Shown here in pieces: positions 33,500 to 45,702 of a DNA stretch of 64,000 nt. Both the position numbers and the translations under genes were made by a program. The stretch comes from Undaria pinnatifida (lineage: Eukaryota > Sar > Phaeophyceae > Laminariales > Alariaceae), in the NCBI GenBank assembly GCA_012845835.1, contig JABAKD010000026.1, forward strand, positions 12,401,832-12,465,831, in the 5' to 3' direction. A model generated the notes under the pieces. The model was not told where the DNA came from. It was given only the letters and a program-made list of their open reading frames with translations, and made no database searches. The first letter of the stretch is position 1; every line of letters starts with the position of its first letter.

Positions 33500-34261
33500 G
33501 GGGATCTTCTTGAAAACGATATCTTAAAACGGAAGCCTGAAAATCGCCTTTTTCGGGTCTATAAGGGTTGCATACCAGTTTTGCATCCGCAAGCGTCCAT
33601 TTTCGGATTATGAAACGGTCTTTTAACAGATGGCCTCAGAATCGAAAAGGAAGTCGAAATTGAGCGAGGTAATCGGAGAACTGAAGAAAATAAAAACCAT
33701 AAATAACGAAAACCGGAAATAAGAAATGTCGAAAAAAATGTCGGAAACGAAACAATTTTTCAAACTATTTGTGATAATCGAAAAGCATTCAAAGCTGAGC
33801 GAGAGGATCGGGAAAGACGCAGAATCACGACAAAACGAAGAGAAATGAAGAGAGGGAAATGGAACGCGAAGAGAGAAAAAAAACTTACGAAAGGCAGGAA
33901 GGTTCTCTAAGAAGAGGAGTTAGGCAGGCGTGTTCCGGGTGGCAGCTCTGAGATCGCAGCAGGACCTTTTACTGAAGTGTGCCAGGGACAAATGGCCTGT
34001 TGAGGTGGATATAATGATGTCTATGATAGCACATGGTACGAAAGCGCCTCATAGCTCATGCCCCTGGTACCCGGTGTCATATACGATACCTGCTTGATGC
34101 TCGCCCCATTGCGGTACTGCCGTACCCGGTACAGTACGCGTACGCATTGAAATAGTTATCGGCGTGTCGTACATCCAACAGTACTCCACTGGCCACTGGT
34201 CGCAAAGGAGGATAGGAGGACCCCTTCACGTAGAATGTACGTAGGAAATCCGCGAAAAGAA
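33500..34261. other. Unassigned A-rich sequence
   Basis: Contains GAAGAGA/GGGAAA-rich stretches (33690-33910). No open frame or repeat that I can match elsewhere. Confidence 0.3.
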
Positions 34262-34559
34262 GGCCCGCCCTATGCGCAGGAGCGACCTGCACACAACACT
34301 ATGCAGGTCGCTGGTCTTGGTGGTCGAGGCTGGCGTTTTGGCCGCCCGTTTTATTTTTGGAAACACGCCACCCAAACACGAGGCGGAGCCGCGCGACTGC
34401 CCCTGCTGACCTCGAGCCTCCAAAATGGTTTGGGGTTAGGGTTAGCGTTAGGGTTACGTCAGGGATCGGGTTGGTCTGGGCCAACGTGTACCGTTGAAGT
34501 TGACCTCACGCGACCCGTACGGTGTTGTGTGCAGGACACTCCTGCACATAGAGCGAGCC
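34262..34559. mobile_element. MITE-like element with telomere-type repeat core, copy 2
   Basis: About 298 bp bounded by inverted repeats of ~38 bp: left GGCCCGCCCTATGCGCAGGA and the complement at the right end (CCTGCACATAGAGCGAGCC), with several mismatches. It is the same length as the 27382-27678 element and shares the internal GCGGMGMAGCCGCGCGA string. It has GGGGTTAGGGTTAGCG in the middle (34433-34462). The ends differ from copy 1 except for a CCCTAT...GCAGGA pattern, so the two are sub-families. Confidence 0.65.
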
Positions 34560-35769
34560 GAAAAATATCTATTCTGTATATGCTAGAACACCAACAGTCA
34601 TTTTTTTGTCATAACCGACCAAGAGATACCTTCCAAAACACATCAACACAACAACATAGTCGTACGGGTGTAAAACCCCTTGATACCTGACCGCGTGCCG
34701 GACACGAGGTCGGCCCTTGTGCACCGAGCCCCTCTGTGATGTACAACGGAGTCCGAGCGTGTGGTGCTGTGCCCGTGTTACTTGGTCTAGAGAAATGCTC
34801 AAAAAGGCGCTACGGTGGATCAAGCCACGCAAGCTCTGCAAGCAACGCCGTGATATGCGATGGACACCCTACCTCTGTATGCCGATTTTTTTTAATTGAG
34901 ATCTGTCCAAAATGCCATGCATGAGCTCAAATCCAACTTGACAATCACACCCACAGAGCAAAGCATAGATCCCCAAGACATTCGCGTGGCGTGCTCGGGA
35001 CCTCTCTGTGGTATGTAAGGGTTTCCCTTCGTATTGCTCAGCAGCGGGAAGACTTGCGCTGGCTATACTCTTAGCGGCTAAATCAACGACATAATCAATT
35101 TGTAGAAATGAAGCTGCCAGAGGAGCTCACAGGCCGAAGTCTTACCTACCTTGTTCCCACTTGGTAGCCTGGTCCCACGCGGACCTGATCCCACCCGAGC
35201 TGCCCTCCCAACTTACTCAGCGATATATAATCTGCCGCGGGCAGGGTCCCCAAGCACACCCTCGTCCCACTCGACGGTGTCCTCCAAAATCGTGGTTTCC
35301 ACCAGAACAGCCACAGCAAAAACGGGATAATCTTTTTTTTGTACCTGGTGTTAGGCTGTGGTGTTCTCTCACAGGCTCGTGTATAAAAATTGTTGCTCCC
35401 CAAGGCCGCCTCTACTGCGGTGCAGTGGCGTGAATCACCAGGTCCAAGCACCGATGAGTACAAATTACACAATCGGCGGCACATACCTCGCGGAACTGAA
35501 CACGCCTTGCGACGAAAGCAGCGACGGCAAGGGCCGCTATTTGTCGGCCCTCCCAAGAGTCCGACCATGTCGAGCTCGGTGCTGTATGCGTGTTCAGGGT
35601 CAAATGAGCGGCGATGAACGCATAGCTTAGGGCGAGCATCACTCAATTTAAGCGCCAAATTCCAATGTTGATCTACCTAGGAAACCCGGGGATATTCCCA
35701 CGATGTCCCCTGACAGCCACATGTCGCACGGTCTAAAAAGGTGCTCGAAAGGTGACCTACGAAGTATTT
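34560..35769. other. Unassigned sequence
   Basis: Several short overlapping frames (35146-35658 on the minus strand is the longest, 170 codons) with no recognisable domain, irregular composition and no consistent splice context. Confidence 0.25.
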
Positions 35770-35880
35770 TATAAAAATATTTCAAGGACGTCAGCCGTGA
35801 GTTCGACGAATTTCGGGTCAACACTCATCTTTGCAAGCTATTTGTTCACGGACTGATCGTGAATAAACACATCACAAGGT
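35770..35880 (-). repeat. Divergent relative of the repeat D end
   Basis: On the minus strand it contains CTTGCAAAGATGAGTGTTGA and then reads MSVDPKFVELTADVLEIFL before a stop. The match to the 56795-56884 sequence is close, and to the main repeat D copies looser. Confidence 0.5.
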
Positions 35881-36429
35881 CAATTGTTCAAAATTGACAG
35901 TGCGCCACCTCGCAACGGTGTTTTTGAATTGTAGTCGGTTTTGGTCTGTTCACGCGCCCCCCTCCCTTGACGCCCCCGCACCCGACCATTATAAAAGATT
36001 ATTATATAAGAATATAAAAGCCTCGCTGCGTTGCGCACTCCCCGGCTTCCGTGCTCCTCCTCCTTAGTGTATCATCCCCCGGTAATGCAATGTCGAAACA
36101 TTATTGTATGTACGTAATACTCGACTATCTATTACTAGTTCTCGCGGTGCCCTCGTGATGTAGACTACTCGTTCATCGGACGCAATATATTTTTAATGTC
36201 TCTACGCAAAGGTTTGTACCTGGTATAGCGTATAACCTGGTGTGATCCTATATGCGCAAGTGTATAGAACTTACTTTTGTGTTTTTCTGAGAGTGCTCGG
36301 TTGGTGCATCCCTGGCCTCTCAGGACCTCCCACTAGGACACCGCCTCCCTCCACTACGTGCGGAACGGTCCTGCCATTATTTATTTCTTCCTTCATTTAT
36401 TGTGTAGTGGCACGAACCTTTATCGTACC

Positions 36430-37255
36430 AGGTCCCAGCTGAGCTTAGCTTGGCTCATCATCTGCTCAGCTCCACTCAGCAGCGCACCGCAGCGCTAGCT
36501 CAGCAGCGCAGCGCCGTGCAGTGCCGCGCGGTGCCGTACCCTGCCGTGCGGTGCGGTACTGTGCCGTGCTGTGCCTTGCTGCGTGCTTTGATGTACTTAC
36601 TCTTCCGTGCGTGTAATATCATCATACCAGGTCCCGGCGGAGCTAAGCTCGGCTCATCAGCTCAGCTCAGCCCAGCTCAGTAACGCAGCGCCGTACGGTA
36701 CCGTGCCCTGCCGTGCCGTGCGGTGCGGTGCTGTGCTGTGCTGTGCTGTGCTGTGCCGTGCTGTGCCGTGCTGTGCCGTGCTGTGCCGTGCTGTGCCGTG
36801 CTACTGTGCTGTACACACTATTTCGTACATGCCAAGAATCATTCGAACTTTTTGTTTTTTAGTTGCAAGAAGTGTCATCATACTACAGCAGGTCCCAGGC
36901 TCATTAGCTCAATTCAGCACAGCAGCACTAGCTCAGCAGCGCAGCGCTGTGCATTGCCCTGCGGTGCGGTGCTGTGCCGTGCTTCGTGCTTTGCTGTACT
37001 CACTCTTCGTACATGCCAAGTATCATTCGACGTATCGTATGGTGCGGTGCTTGTGCGGTGCTGTGCCGTGCTATGGCGTGCTGTGGCGTGCTGCGTGCTT
37101 TGCTGTACTTTCTATTTCGGACATTCTAGGTAGCACTCGAAGTATCACATCATGCCAGCTACCGGTACTGCTAGTAATACACCCACAGGTTTGTTGGTAC
37201 TACTGCAGGACATTTTTGGATCTGCATCACCAAAAATGAACTCCCAGCTCAGCTA
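36430..37255 (+). repeat. GTGCC/GCTGT minisatellite array with higher-order units
   Basis: Three to four higher-order units of about 200-350 bp, each beginning near GGTCCCAGCTGAGC or a variant (36430, 36629, 36891). Each unit runs through GCAGCGC and then (GTGCCGTGCT)n, and ends with TGCTTTGCTGTACT and a CATGCCAAGTATCATTCGA-like string. Frames through it give poly-(Cys/Ala/Val) and are artefacts. Confidence 0.75.
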
Positions 37256-37712
37256 AGCTCAGCTATTGCTCAGCAGCGCCCAACGCAGCGCCGTGCGGTG
37301 CCGTGCGGTGCCATGCGGTGTCATGCCTTCCCTGCGGTGCTGTGCTCTGCTGTTCTGCGCTGTGCTTTCTTTCGAACACACAACACCAGGTATCATTCGA
37401 AGTACCAGGTACTGGTATGTACGTGCGTACTCGTCGTTTTGCTTTCTTTGTTGATGTGTCCTCCCTCTCGGTCCTCTTCTTGGTTTTTTTTTGCAAATTA
37501 CACCCGTACTGCCGATCAGAACGTGGCATCTCCAATAAGCACACAACAAAGCACAGGGCAATCAGCTCTTCACAAGTAGCTCTTGGCATTATTAAATCGC
37601 TAGTTGCACGAAACCATGGTTTTTTTATTTCTGCCCCCTTCACGTATAATTGTGTTCTTCCTTGTGCAAGCGTAGCGGGCGGCGTCAGCCGCCCGCGAAG
37701 CGGAGCCCTCGC
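37255..37712 (-). repeat. Element C, inverted copy
   Basis: Reverse complement of 25738-26200. From high to low coordinates it shows GGGCTCCGCTTCGCGGGCGG, AGGGGGCAGAAATAAAAAAA, TAATGCCAAGAGCTACTTGT, then the CACCGCACGGC-rich end. It sits directly beside the minisatellite array, suggesting that the array expanded from this element's own end. Confidence 0.65.
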
Positions 37713-38012
37713 ACATATTATCATATTATGCTGGCGTGCCGACAACAGCACCACCTGCAACTATCGATAGCCGTGGCACAACTTCAGTCACTTTGAGATC
37801 GCACATGTAGTGACCCTGTCATACCAAGTGGGGTTCGACGAGCTCGATCTACGAGCAGTTTTTATTTCATGTTGAGGGCTGATGTCGTAGCAAGAACGAG
37901 ATACCGGTATCATGTCAAGGGTAGAATAGTACTTGAAGCTCAATGCGAAAACTGAAACTGAAACTACTAACGTGCTCGTGCACTGTCGTACTGGTAGTAT
38001 TGCTGCCGTATT

Positions 38013-38150
38013 TTGGACTACCATAGTATGGATTCGATGCAAATCGACGAGCAGTTGGGAATTCTGAACCTTCTACGCGATAACAATGAAGCTCGTACCG
38101 GGGGGAGGGGGGGGGGCGGGAACGACACCTGTGACCACGGCTTATCCAGA
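38013..38150 (+). mobile_element. tRNA-derived SINE-like copy 3 (tail only)
   Basis: Contains GACGAGCAGTTGGGAATTCT, a G-run, then GACACCTGTGACCACGGCTT and TCCAGAAGGC, in the same order as the body and 3' end of the 52683-52980 copy. The tRNA-like head is missing. Confidence 0.5.
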
Positions 38151-38445
38151 AGGCCGCTGAGAGTAAGACATACCATGGTACCTGATACTATGGTAGAAGT
38201 TGACGGCACTAAGATTTTTTTTTTGCCTCGTCCCATTTGTTATACTCGCGCTGCTCTCGTGCTCCTTCCGAGTAATAACTCAGATCCGTGATCACATAGC
38301 GGGCCGTCCTCCCCCCTCCCCACTACGCTACGTGCCTATCGCGAGAAGAATTCAGCATTTTCTTCTCGCGTCGACTCGCATTGAATTGTGCCTACTCACG
38401 CTGCTAGGCGCTCCCAACAGCTGATCCTTTTTTTTTGCATTTTTG

Positions 38446-38550
38446 CAAATAAATGCAAAATCTCACCACGGTGGGAATCGAACTCGAGGACAAACGCTAT
38501 TAATAGTTGTATTCGAGGGTAACCACTAGACCACCGGGGCGACCGGTTGC
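38446..38550 (-). repeat. tRNA-like (Glu-type) SINE head or tRNA pseudogene
   Basis: Minus strand: GCCCCGGTGGTCTAGTGGTT (A-box) ... GAGTTCGATTCCCACCGTGG (B-box). The acceptor-like ends pair in about six of seven positions, but the T-stem pairs badly, and CTATTAATAG sits where the anticodon arm should be. I read it as a SINE head or a decayed tRNA, not a functional tRNA. Confidence 0.5.
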
Positions 38551-38559
38551 TGTCTAAAG

Positions 38560-41109
38560 CGATATTACGCGAGTTGTGTTTGTTCTTGCCTCTTGCGCCT
38601 TCGCCAGTCATTCGGGTACGGATATCACCCTTGCCCTGCAATATGTTGGCCGCGTACCTGGTACTGGTGGCAAGTAAGCTAGCCCTTGTATTCCCAACGA
38701 TACAGCCAGCAGCAGTATTAAATGCATGATCGTCTTTTAAAGCGAGCATCCGTCACTCTTGAGACCGTATATCTTGCATTCCCTACCAGGTGCCAAGTGC
38801 GTACCTGGTACCTGGTACCGGCATGTGTATGCACCGTCGAAGTATATGCGAGGTAACAGGCATAGACTACCAGGGTATACTACACCTGTTGCGTGCATAT
38901 ATTTGTGAAATTTTGGTTGTGTTTTTCCCCGTACTGCTGTATAGCTTTGCACACGCCACGTTTCGCCGAAAGTCCAGAAGGATTTGTGGGTAGGGGCTGG
39001 TCCGCGGTGTGTTTTTATCGAGGTTCGGGCGCGCTGCATGCCGTGTGTCGCGCGTGGCGTGCGTTCAAACTTTGTTCGGCGTAAAGTTGGCATAATATAC
39101 TTTCCCGGGGTGTCTTTTGCGAAGTCTTACGCTTGTATGTCCGATTTTTATTGTTTTTCTTATGTTTTGCTTTGTTTTGTTCGTCACATCTCTTCGCACA
39201 CGCCAGGGTTGGCCAAAACACTTGTTTCCCTATGGAGAGGACAACTTGACGCTTTATTTTTATCCGAGGTCTAGGCCCGCTGAGTGCCGCGTGCCATGCA
39301 TGTGCCTGCCGTGTGTAATGTGAGATGAATTATTTTAGACTCAACAATATGTAGCAGTCTGGGTCCGGGTCAAAACGGCTTGGGTTCAAGTTTGAAGTTG
39401 TGGATGTTGGTTTGAGCCCCGGGGAGCGCTCGTGTTCCTTTCTTTTGTCGCTGCCATTTTTCGAATTGCCCAACGTGTTGCGTTTTATATTTTCTCAGCA
39501 TGGTGTAAGTGGCCCTCTGACTTGATTTTTGGTCTCCCCCTGTTTAGAGCGAATGCATGCGTTGATTTCATCGGGTAGTTCTTAAAATATGGCCAAACGT
39601 TCAAAATACAAAACATGCCGTAATTCGTAGTCATACAATTAGAATCGTCCGAATTTCCGGTCTGCGCGAGCACTGCTGTAAAACGTACCACAATTCTGAA
39701 GTCCCTTACTAGGAAAATCGCGCGCAACTCGGAACGTCTCCGGGGTCAGTCGTATGTGAACACCCCCGAGCCACCTGTTGTGTCTTTCAACCGTTCGCCG
39801 TACCTGCATGGTAGTATGCGGTGCGTAAGAGAAACAGCAGTACGCCATGAGTTCGTTGGTAGAAAAAGCGGCTCATGCGTACCAGTATATTTTGACTCGG
39901 ATTAAAGTTGCTTTCAATTTTGAATCCTCGCACAGGTGCATTTAACGGCACGTTATTTGCTCAGTGAGATGGTGGATGATTTCAGTTCGTTCTTGTTCCA
40001 CTCCAATAGGCACATCCCGAGGGGAAGCCTTCCCCGGCGAAAGCCGTTGCAGGCGAGAGGAGAGCCCCCCTCGGTGGAGAAGCCGCGCAGGAAGGCGCTC
40101 AGAGACGGGAGAGATCCGCCAACTAGAAACTTGTCAGATTCGCCTGAGAATTACGAGTATGATAGGTATACTTGTAGGTGGGTCGCAGCGTACCGACACA
40201 CCGCTACGCCTCCTACAGCGCATTTTTTCCCAAACTGCTTCGGAACGTTCGGAGAGGGCCAAAAAGCCATCGGAGCGATCGCCGCCGTCGCTGTTGCTGT
40301 CGCGGTGGCAAGCGCCCACGGGATGTGAAACGCGACGTGCCGCACGGCCAATGACGCATGATATGTTCGATGTGCACCTACAGTAGAGTCGCTGATGCCC
40401 CTTCCTCACTTCATGAACTCCATGCCTCACGCAAAAGCTGTCCGCTTGCAAAAGCGAAGGTTCACCCCGATGAAGGTGTTGATGTGTCTGCTCTTTCGCG
40501 TTAAAATGACATTTCCACCCATCTAATATGCATCCGACACAAGTGTACGTGCCGATGCCCATGGCTTACAGGGTATACACCGATACAATTTGTGGACCAC
40601 ACATGAAGGCACTCAACGGTTATATGGGTAGCTTGTCGGTGGAGGAGCGCCGTTAGTCGCGAGGTTTTGGCCAAAAGTGTTAAATACCCCGATGTCAGCA
40701 CGTGCAACGCGGGAGCGGCTTGAATCATACCACGAATTCTCCCGCCATTTGTCATCTCTCTTGGCCGTTTTTGGCCGACGAGGTAGATTGTCAACGGCGA
40801 TGCACGTTATTAGCGGCAATTGGGCCCGACGAGTTCATTTTTCCACGGCTTTTTTTCCCGATTGGTCCATGCCAATGAAAACATTCGGGGTTGGCGCATC
40901 AACAACAGCAATTTCCCCGTTTGGTGCATCGGCAGGCTGGTAAAGCGTAGACAGGGTTTACGTTTCAAGACCTCTACCACAGAGGTCGCGTGTTTTTGCT
41001 CCTTGCTCGGATTTTTTCATGTTTCAGGGTGGCATTTCGCTGCGGTGGGTATCCTAGTTTTGCCGCTGCCCTCGTCTTTAGAGACAATCTACGACGGATT
41101 TGGACGCGT
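38560..41109. other. Unassigned sequence
   Basis: A loose direct duplication (TTTTTATCGAGGTTCGGGC at about 39016, TTTTTATCCGAGGTCTAGGC at about 39257). Frames at 39936-40386 are Arg/Ser/Pro-rich and unrecognised. No gene is supported. Confidence 0.3.
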
Positions 41110-41370
41110 GCTACGATAGAGGCGCACCGTTTTTTTTTTCTGAGGTTCTTCATTTTGGGAGCTTGGAGCTTAAGGCCTTTCCCAAAAACTGATTCGGCTA
41201 AAAAGCAAAACATGCTACCGGATGAAAAAATCTCATGGCCTAGGTACACAGCGAGAATCATGCAAAACAAATGGCCTCTTTCCGACCATGTTGGGCTAAG
41301 GAGCCCCGTCATTCAGAAACATTTCGGACGAAAAGTGCCACCTCTATCGTGGCAGGCGTGTTAGTGGGGA
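41110..41370. repeat. Dispersed repeat A, copy 5
   Basis: Very similar to copy 1: GAGGTTCTTCATTTTGGGAG, CTTAAGGCCTTTCCCAAAAA, AAAGCAAAACATGCTACCGG, TTGGGCTAAGGAGCCCCGTC and CCACCTCTATCGTGGCA, in the same order over 260 bp. Confidence 0.65.
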
Positions 41371-44300
41371 GTGCTTTTTACAGGGCTATAAGGGTTGTAA
41401 GTAAAGGAAGGATGTATCCGTACACCGTCTATCACCCAAAATGAACACACCTTCGATAAAGCAACAAGAGCCCATGGCTTGGGGTATATCGGTGGTTAAT
41501 TTCGGGACAAGGGTGACACAATCTTCGACAACCGCATAGACCGGGGGCTCGTGCAGCGTTGGTAACGGTAGCGTGGGTGGGAACCACACCGATGCCTCTC
41601 CACCCCCAACGTTTTTTGTGGGGTTTTTCTTCTGGAGAGCGGTTTACCTGCAAGACATTTCCTGCGTGATTGTTTGTGCTCCTGGTTTATCGCCGTCTTT
41701 CACTACGCGCGCACCCCGCGAAATCATTGAGTTTAATGGCGCGTTTCTTTTGCATCCAAACGAGCACGGATAGTATAAACCAGGTCATTCAAGGTCAATC
41801 TACAGCGCGTTTGGAGGCGGACATTTGCAGGCAAAATAATGCAGCCAACTTAATTTTGTCGGGTTCATCTCTGGTCTTCCCACGCCAATATGTGCCTATC
41901 ACACGCTCAGCGAGACCGGTTGCCACGGTCCCTCCAGACAACACCAGAACAGCACTGCACAGCATGAAACGTCGGAGGTCCTCTTCGAGTCCTGCCGCCG
42001 GTTCCCCCCACCACCTCCTGGGGTTTGCGTCGGTGTAAAACACGGTACTCGCGGCGCAAACTAGACAAGACAACCAGGGCATTTGTTTCTTGCGGTAACC
42101 ATTGTGGTGGTCGAGTTCGGTTCCATGCGCGATGTAGAGAACCTTTATCTTCGCTTAAGGGGATGATCGCACCACGTAGTGTGAAGGCATCCACAAGGCA
42201 GTTTCATTGTGCACCCATTGCTTTCTGTGGAAGTGGCCACACCAGAAAGAAAACCTATCCATTCGACGCTATCATCCATATGCAAGAATGTACACGTAAG
42301 GTCCCGAAATCTGCCTCTCAAGCGGTCCTTAGGCGGCTAAAGCTCGCCCTTCATACGACTCGCAGAGCACCTTACGGCAGTTCTCGCTTGGTGCAAGCAA
42401 TGTCTGCGTGGTCGGTGAAAACCCGACATGCTCCGTCCTTGCATTGTGGGAATGCAAGGGTCATACCACTATGGTCATATGACACCCCATCCATGCAATC
42501 CGTACACGCCCCCCTTAACCCCCCCTCGAAATGGCTCCCATCTGCGCGTTGAACCTTGCACAGATCGACCGACGCAAGACCAGGACGGGGCAGGCTCGGC
42601 AATCCTCCCACGATCCGAGCAGTACTACTTGCACAAGGAATACGCCCCGGAACTGGAGCGCCGCCGCGGGACGTTACATGCGAGAGCAACGCGAAACCTC
42701 CCGGCGGAAGATTGAGCCCCGCCCTCGAACGCGGTGGATAGGCTGTTGGGTCGTGACGGTCGCGAGATGCGGCGGGGCAGGGGGGGTAGGCCGGCCGTCT
42801 CCTGGCATATTGCAAGACAGTGCTAAGGGGGCGTTTTTTTCCGGTTGGTTGTGTTTGGGTGTGAATGCGTGGTTGAGGAGTAGAAATAATGCGTTTGATC
42901 GCGCCGTATTTTTTTTTTTGGACCGTCGGTTTGGACCGTTTTGATCGTGCAGCATTCTTTTTAGGACCGTCGGTTCGGAGTCAGGCATACGTGTCGGGCG
43001 GGGAGCGATAGGCGCCTGCGGGTTGTCGAAGCTGCTGTCGGAGCGTCTGGAGCGCGCGACACCGGCTTTCTTCGCGGCGTCTGAAACTTAGGAGGAAGCT
43101 CACTGCGTGCCACGCAGTCTAGAAGGCCACACTCACTCACTCACTAGCTCGACGCAGCGCCACACCATACCACAGTTTTTTTTTTTTCCTCCACAGCTTC
43201 GGGTAAATTCCTCGCTGCCTTGCGGCAAGACCATATCTCTCGTGCCGCGGGATACTTAGCCTGGTACGCGGCCAGCGGTCAGCCTTTATAGAAGCGCACC
43301 CTGCTGTACATGGGTGTAGGTTGGTGTAGATTTCGCTCTTCTTTTTTTCGCGTTTCGCGGTGGTTGGAACGTATCCAAAACGCCGTGGTGATGCCAAGAT
43401 CTTTTTTTTTTTTTTTCACGGTGGCGTGGGCGTGGCTTCAGTTCGTGGGTTGTATTGTGATTCTGAAGTTTGCCCGCCTTGCCGACGGTAAGGAGACGAA
43501 AGTGAGGGCGTAGTATAGTACAAGGCGATAGAGCTGTCAGTCGTAGTGTTCGACGTTTTGGATGTGACGTCTAGAGATAACTTGCGGGATGGGTGGGTTA
43601 CAGGGCCATGGGTACGAGTGCTGGGGTCATTCGCCGATGGTGTCACAGGCCACCTCCCTTCCTCTTGGGGTTAGGGTTGTGTTGCCGCGGAAAGGGGTTT
43701 GTGATAGCGTAGCGGTGCATCGGGCCTGTCTGAACTCGCTCTCCATGCGTGCCAAGCTTAACATGAGCAAGTTAGGTTGCTCTTGATTTGGTCGTTTGTT
43801 GCTGGCTAGAGCTCCCGCGTGTGGTGTTTTTTAGTTTTCTCATGTAGACAGGATAACTTCGGGCGCGTTATCAGGGAGACGAGGGGTTGGAACAAGCTGA
43901 GCCCGCTCCCGTTTGAAGGCGGCGGCTCATAATTGGTGTATGTAGATAACAGTTGGTACTATAGACGAAAACCAAAACTGGCTTCAGTGCCGCACCTCCT
44001 TTGCTGTATATGTGTATTTTTTGGTGTTGTGCGTGTTTTCTTTTTTGGCCTATGGCGCGGTGCCCAGTCAGCACTAGTTGTCTCTTGGGGAGGGCAGACG
44101 CTTTGGGTGTGTTATGTTGCGGGCGATAGTGTGCTATAGTAGTTTTCGTCACCTACGTGGACGGTAGCAGTCCCTATATTCAGTGGCGGCCAGTGTGGGT
44201 GTTCCAGCCTGCTTGTAGTTTTTGGTTGGGGACATCACTGCCGCGTTTATGGCCATTCGCAAAGCGTTACCGATGGCATGTTTGTTGTGCAGTGGTGATG

Positions 44301-44590
44301 CTGGCACTAGATTGGTTGTTTTTGGTTCATTTTTTTTTTTGTTGTTAAGAGTTGGTTTAATTAAACTTGCTTCAAGTCCCTTTAGAGCAAGGCTATGGTA
44401 GGGGGTACCCCCCCCCCCCTTTTTCACAACCTGGTCTTCAGCAGTCGCACGAGTGGCTCTGCACCTCACTTGACCAAAACGCGTTAGGTGGTTAGTTTGG
44501 CGCAACCTATTAATAGCTGACCATCCCAATAAGGATTCCTATCGAAAACATATAACAGCACGAAAGAAAGCCTATAATCGCAAGGCACGG
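41371..44590. other. Unassigned sequence
   Basis: Several opposed frames of 90-175 codons (42025-42552 plus strand is the longest) with Arg/Pro/Ser-rich composition and no recognisable domain. Poly-T runs lie at 43175, 43402 and 44330. Nothing supports a gene. Confidence 0.3.
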
Positions 44591-44591
44591 G

Positions 44592-44615
44592 GGGGTCACT
44601 CGCGCGAGTGACCCC
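44592..44615. repeat. Perfect 24-bp palindrome
   Basis: GGGGTCACTCGC followed immediately by its exact complement. It can form a cruciform or a 12-bp hairpin with no loop. Confidence 0.9.
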
Positions 44616-45507
44616 GAGCCACTGCAAAGAAAATATCCCTAAAAGGGGGACCCCCCCTACACCGTAGCAATTGGTCTTGACTACCGTTTTCGCCGTTTCG
44701 GGGGGCCACAGAGTGTGAGTGCATCCTCCTTCCTCTCACCCCACTGCTGCTTGGGCTGTTTTTCTCATCACGCGACGGGTGCAGTACTCCCTGCGTTGGC
44801 CGGCTTCCGTCGAAAATGGTTTTTAGGCACACTATGAGCGCTTTCTGCGTGATATCTTTGTGTTGGTTTGTGAACGTTGGAGAGACGTGCCTAGAAACGC
44901 GAATGTCAGTACACAGATATTCGAAAACTTTAAATTATGTGGCCACGAGGATACTTCTGAAGAATTGAGGAAGTGGAATGTATGCCCAAGCCCATTCTGC
45001 ACGGATTTGTTTTATCTAAGAGCCAATCTTGGGCCACTGTTTATGGGAAAATGAATATTGATCTTGTTTTTTCTCCAGATCTTCCCTTTCGTACCCATTT
45101 AAGTCCATTTTTCTCGTGGGAGAGCACAAAACCGGCCAATCTCTTGAAATATTCTGTTCGAGCTCTCTTCGAGCTCTCTTCCAGGGTTTTGCGGTGAACC
45201 TACACGCATTGCCACAGGGGCACAGAACCCCATTGTAAAAGCTGGATAAGATTCGTCCGAGACATCGAAAATCCCGTTGTTTTGCACACATCTGGCCAAG
45301 ATACGGAATATCAGTGTCTAAAATCAAACCCCTGTAGCAACGTATAGACTGACTCCCTGGAAAACTCTGGAAGAGAGCTCAATTTATTTTAAAGAGAATG
45401 GCCGGTTTTGAGATCTTTGCGAGGGATATCAACTCAGTCTTAAATAGGTAGGAAAGGGGAAGACCTGGAGAAAAAACAAGATCAATAGGCTATCCATTTT
45501 TCTCCAT
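44616..45507. other. Unassigned sequence
   Basis: Includes a 13-bp tandem pair (TTCGAGCTCTC at about 45158-45182). No gene is supported. Confidence 0.3.
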
Positions 45508-45702
45508 TGTTGTTGTTGTTGTTCTCACATTAACTCGCATAATCAAGTCCGTGGTCACAGGACAGGCTCCAGTCACTCTGGAGCTGAGGAATACCCCAGG
45601 GAAAACACACACACAACCCAAGGTGGTACACGCATATATCACAGCTGACGCAATTTATGCCTCCACCAGAAACATATAAAAGTGAAATCGGGAGTCAGTC
45701 TC
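45508..45702 (-). mobile_element. Repeat E, (GTT)n-ended copy
   Basis: Starts with five GTT units, then CTCACATTAACTCGCATAAT, GTCCGTGGTCACAGGACAGG, CTCTGGAGCTGAGGAATACC and ends near GAAATCGGGAGTCAGTCTCC. The 52342-52548 copy is its inverse with about 90% identity over roughly 190 bp. A simple-repeat end at the same point in both copies (AAC on the minus strand) suggests a retroposed element whose 3' end is at the low coordinate here. Confidence 0.6.

Noticed and set aside
36607-37239. A 210-codon Cys/Ala/Val-rich frame
   Set aside because: It is a product of the GTGCC/GCTGT minisatellite.
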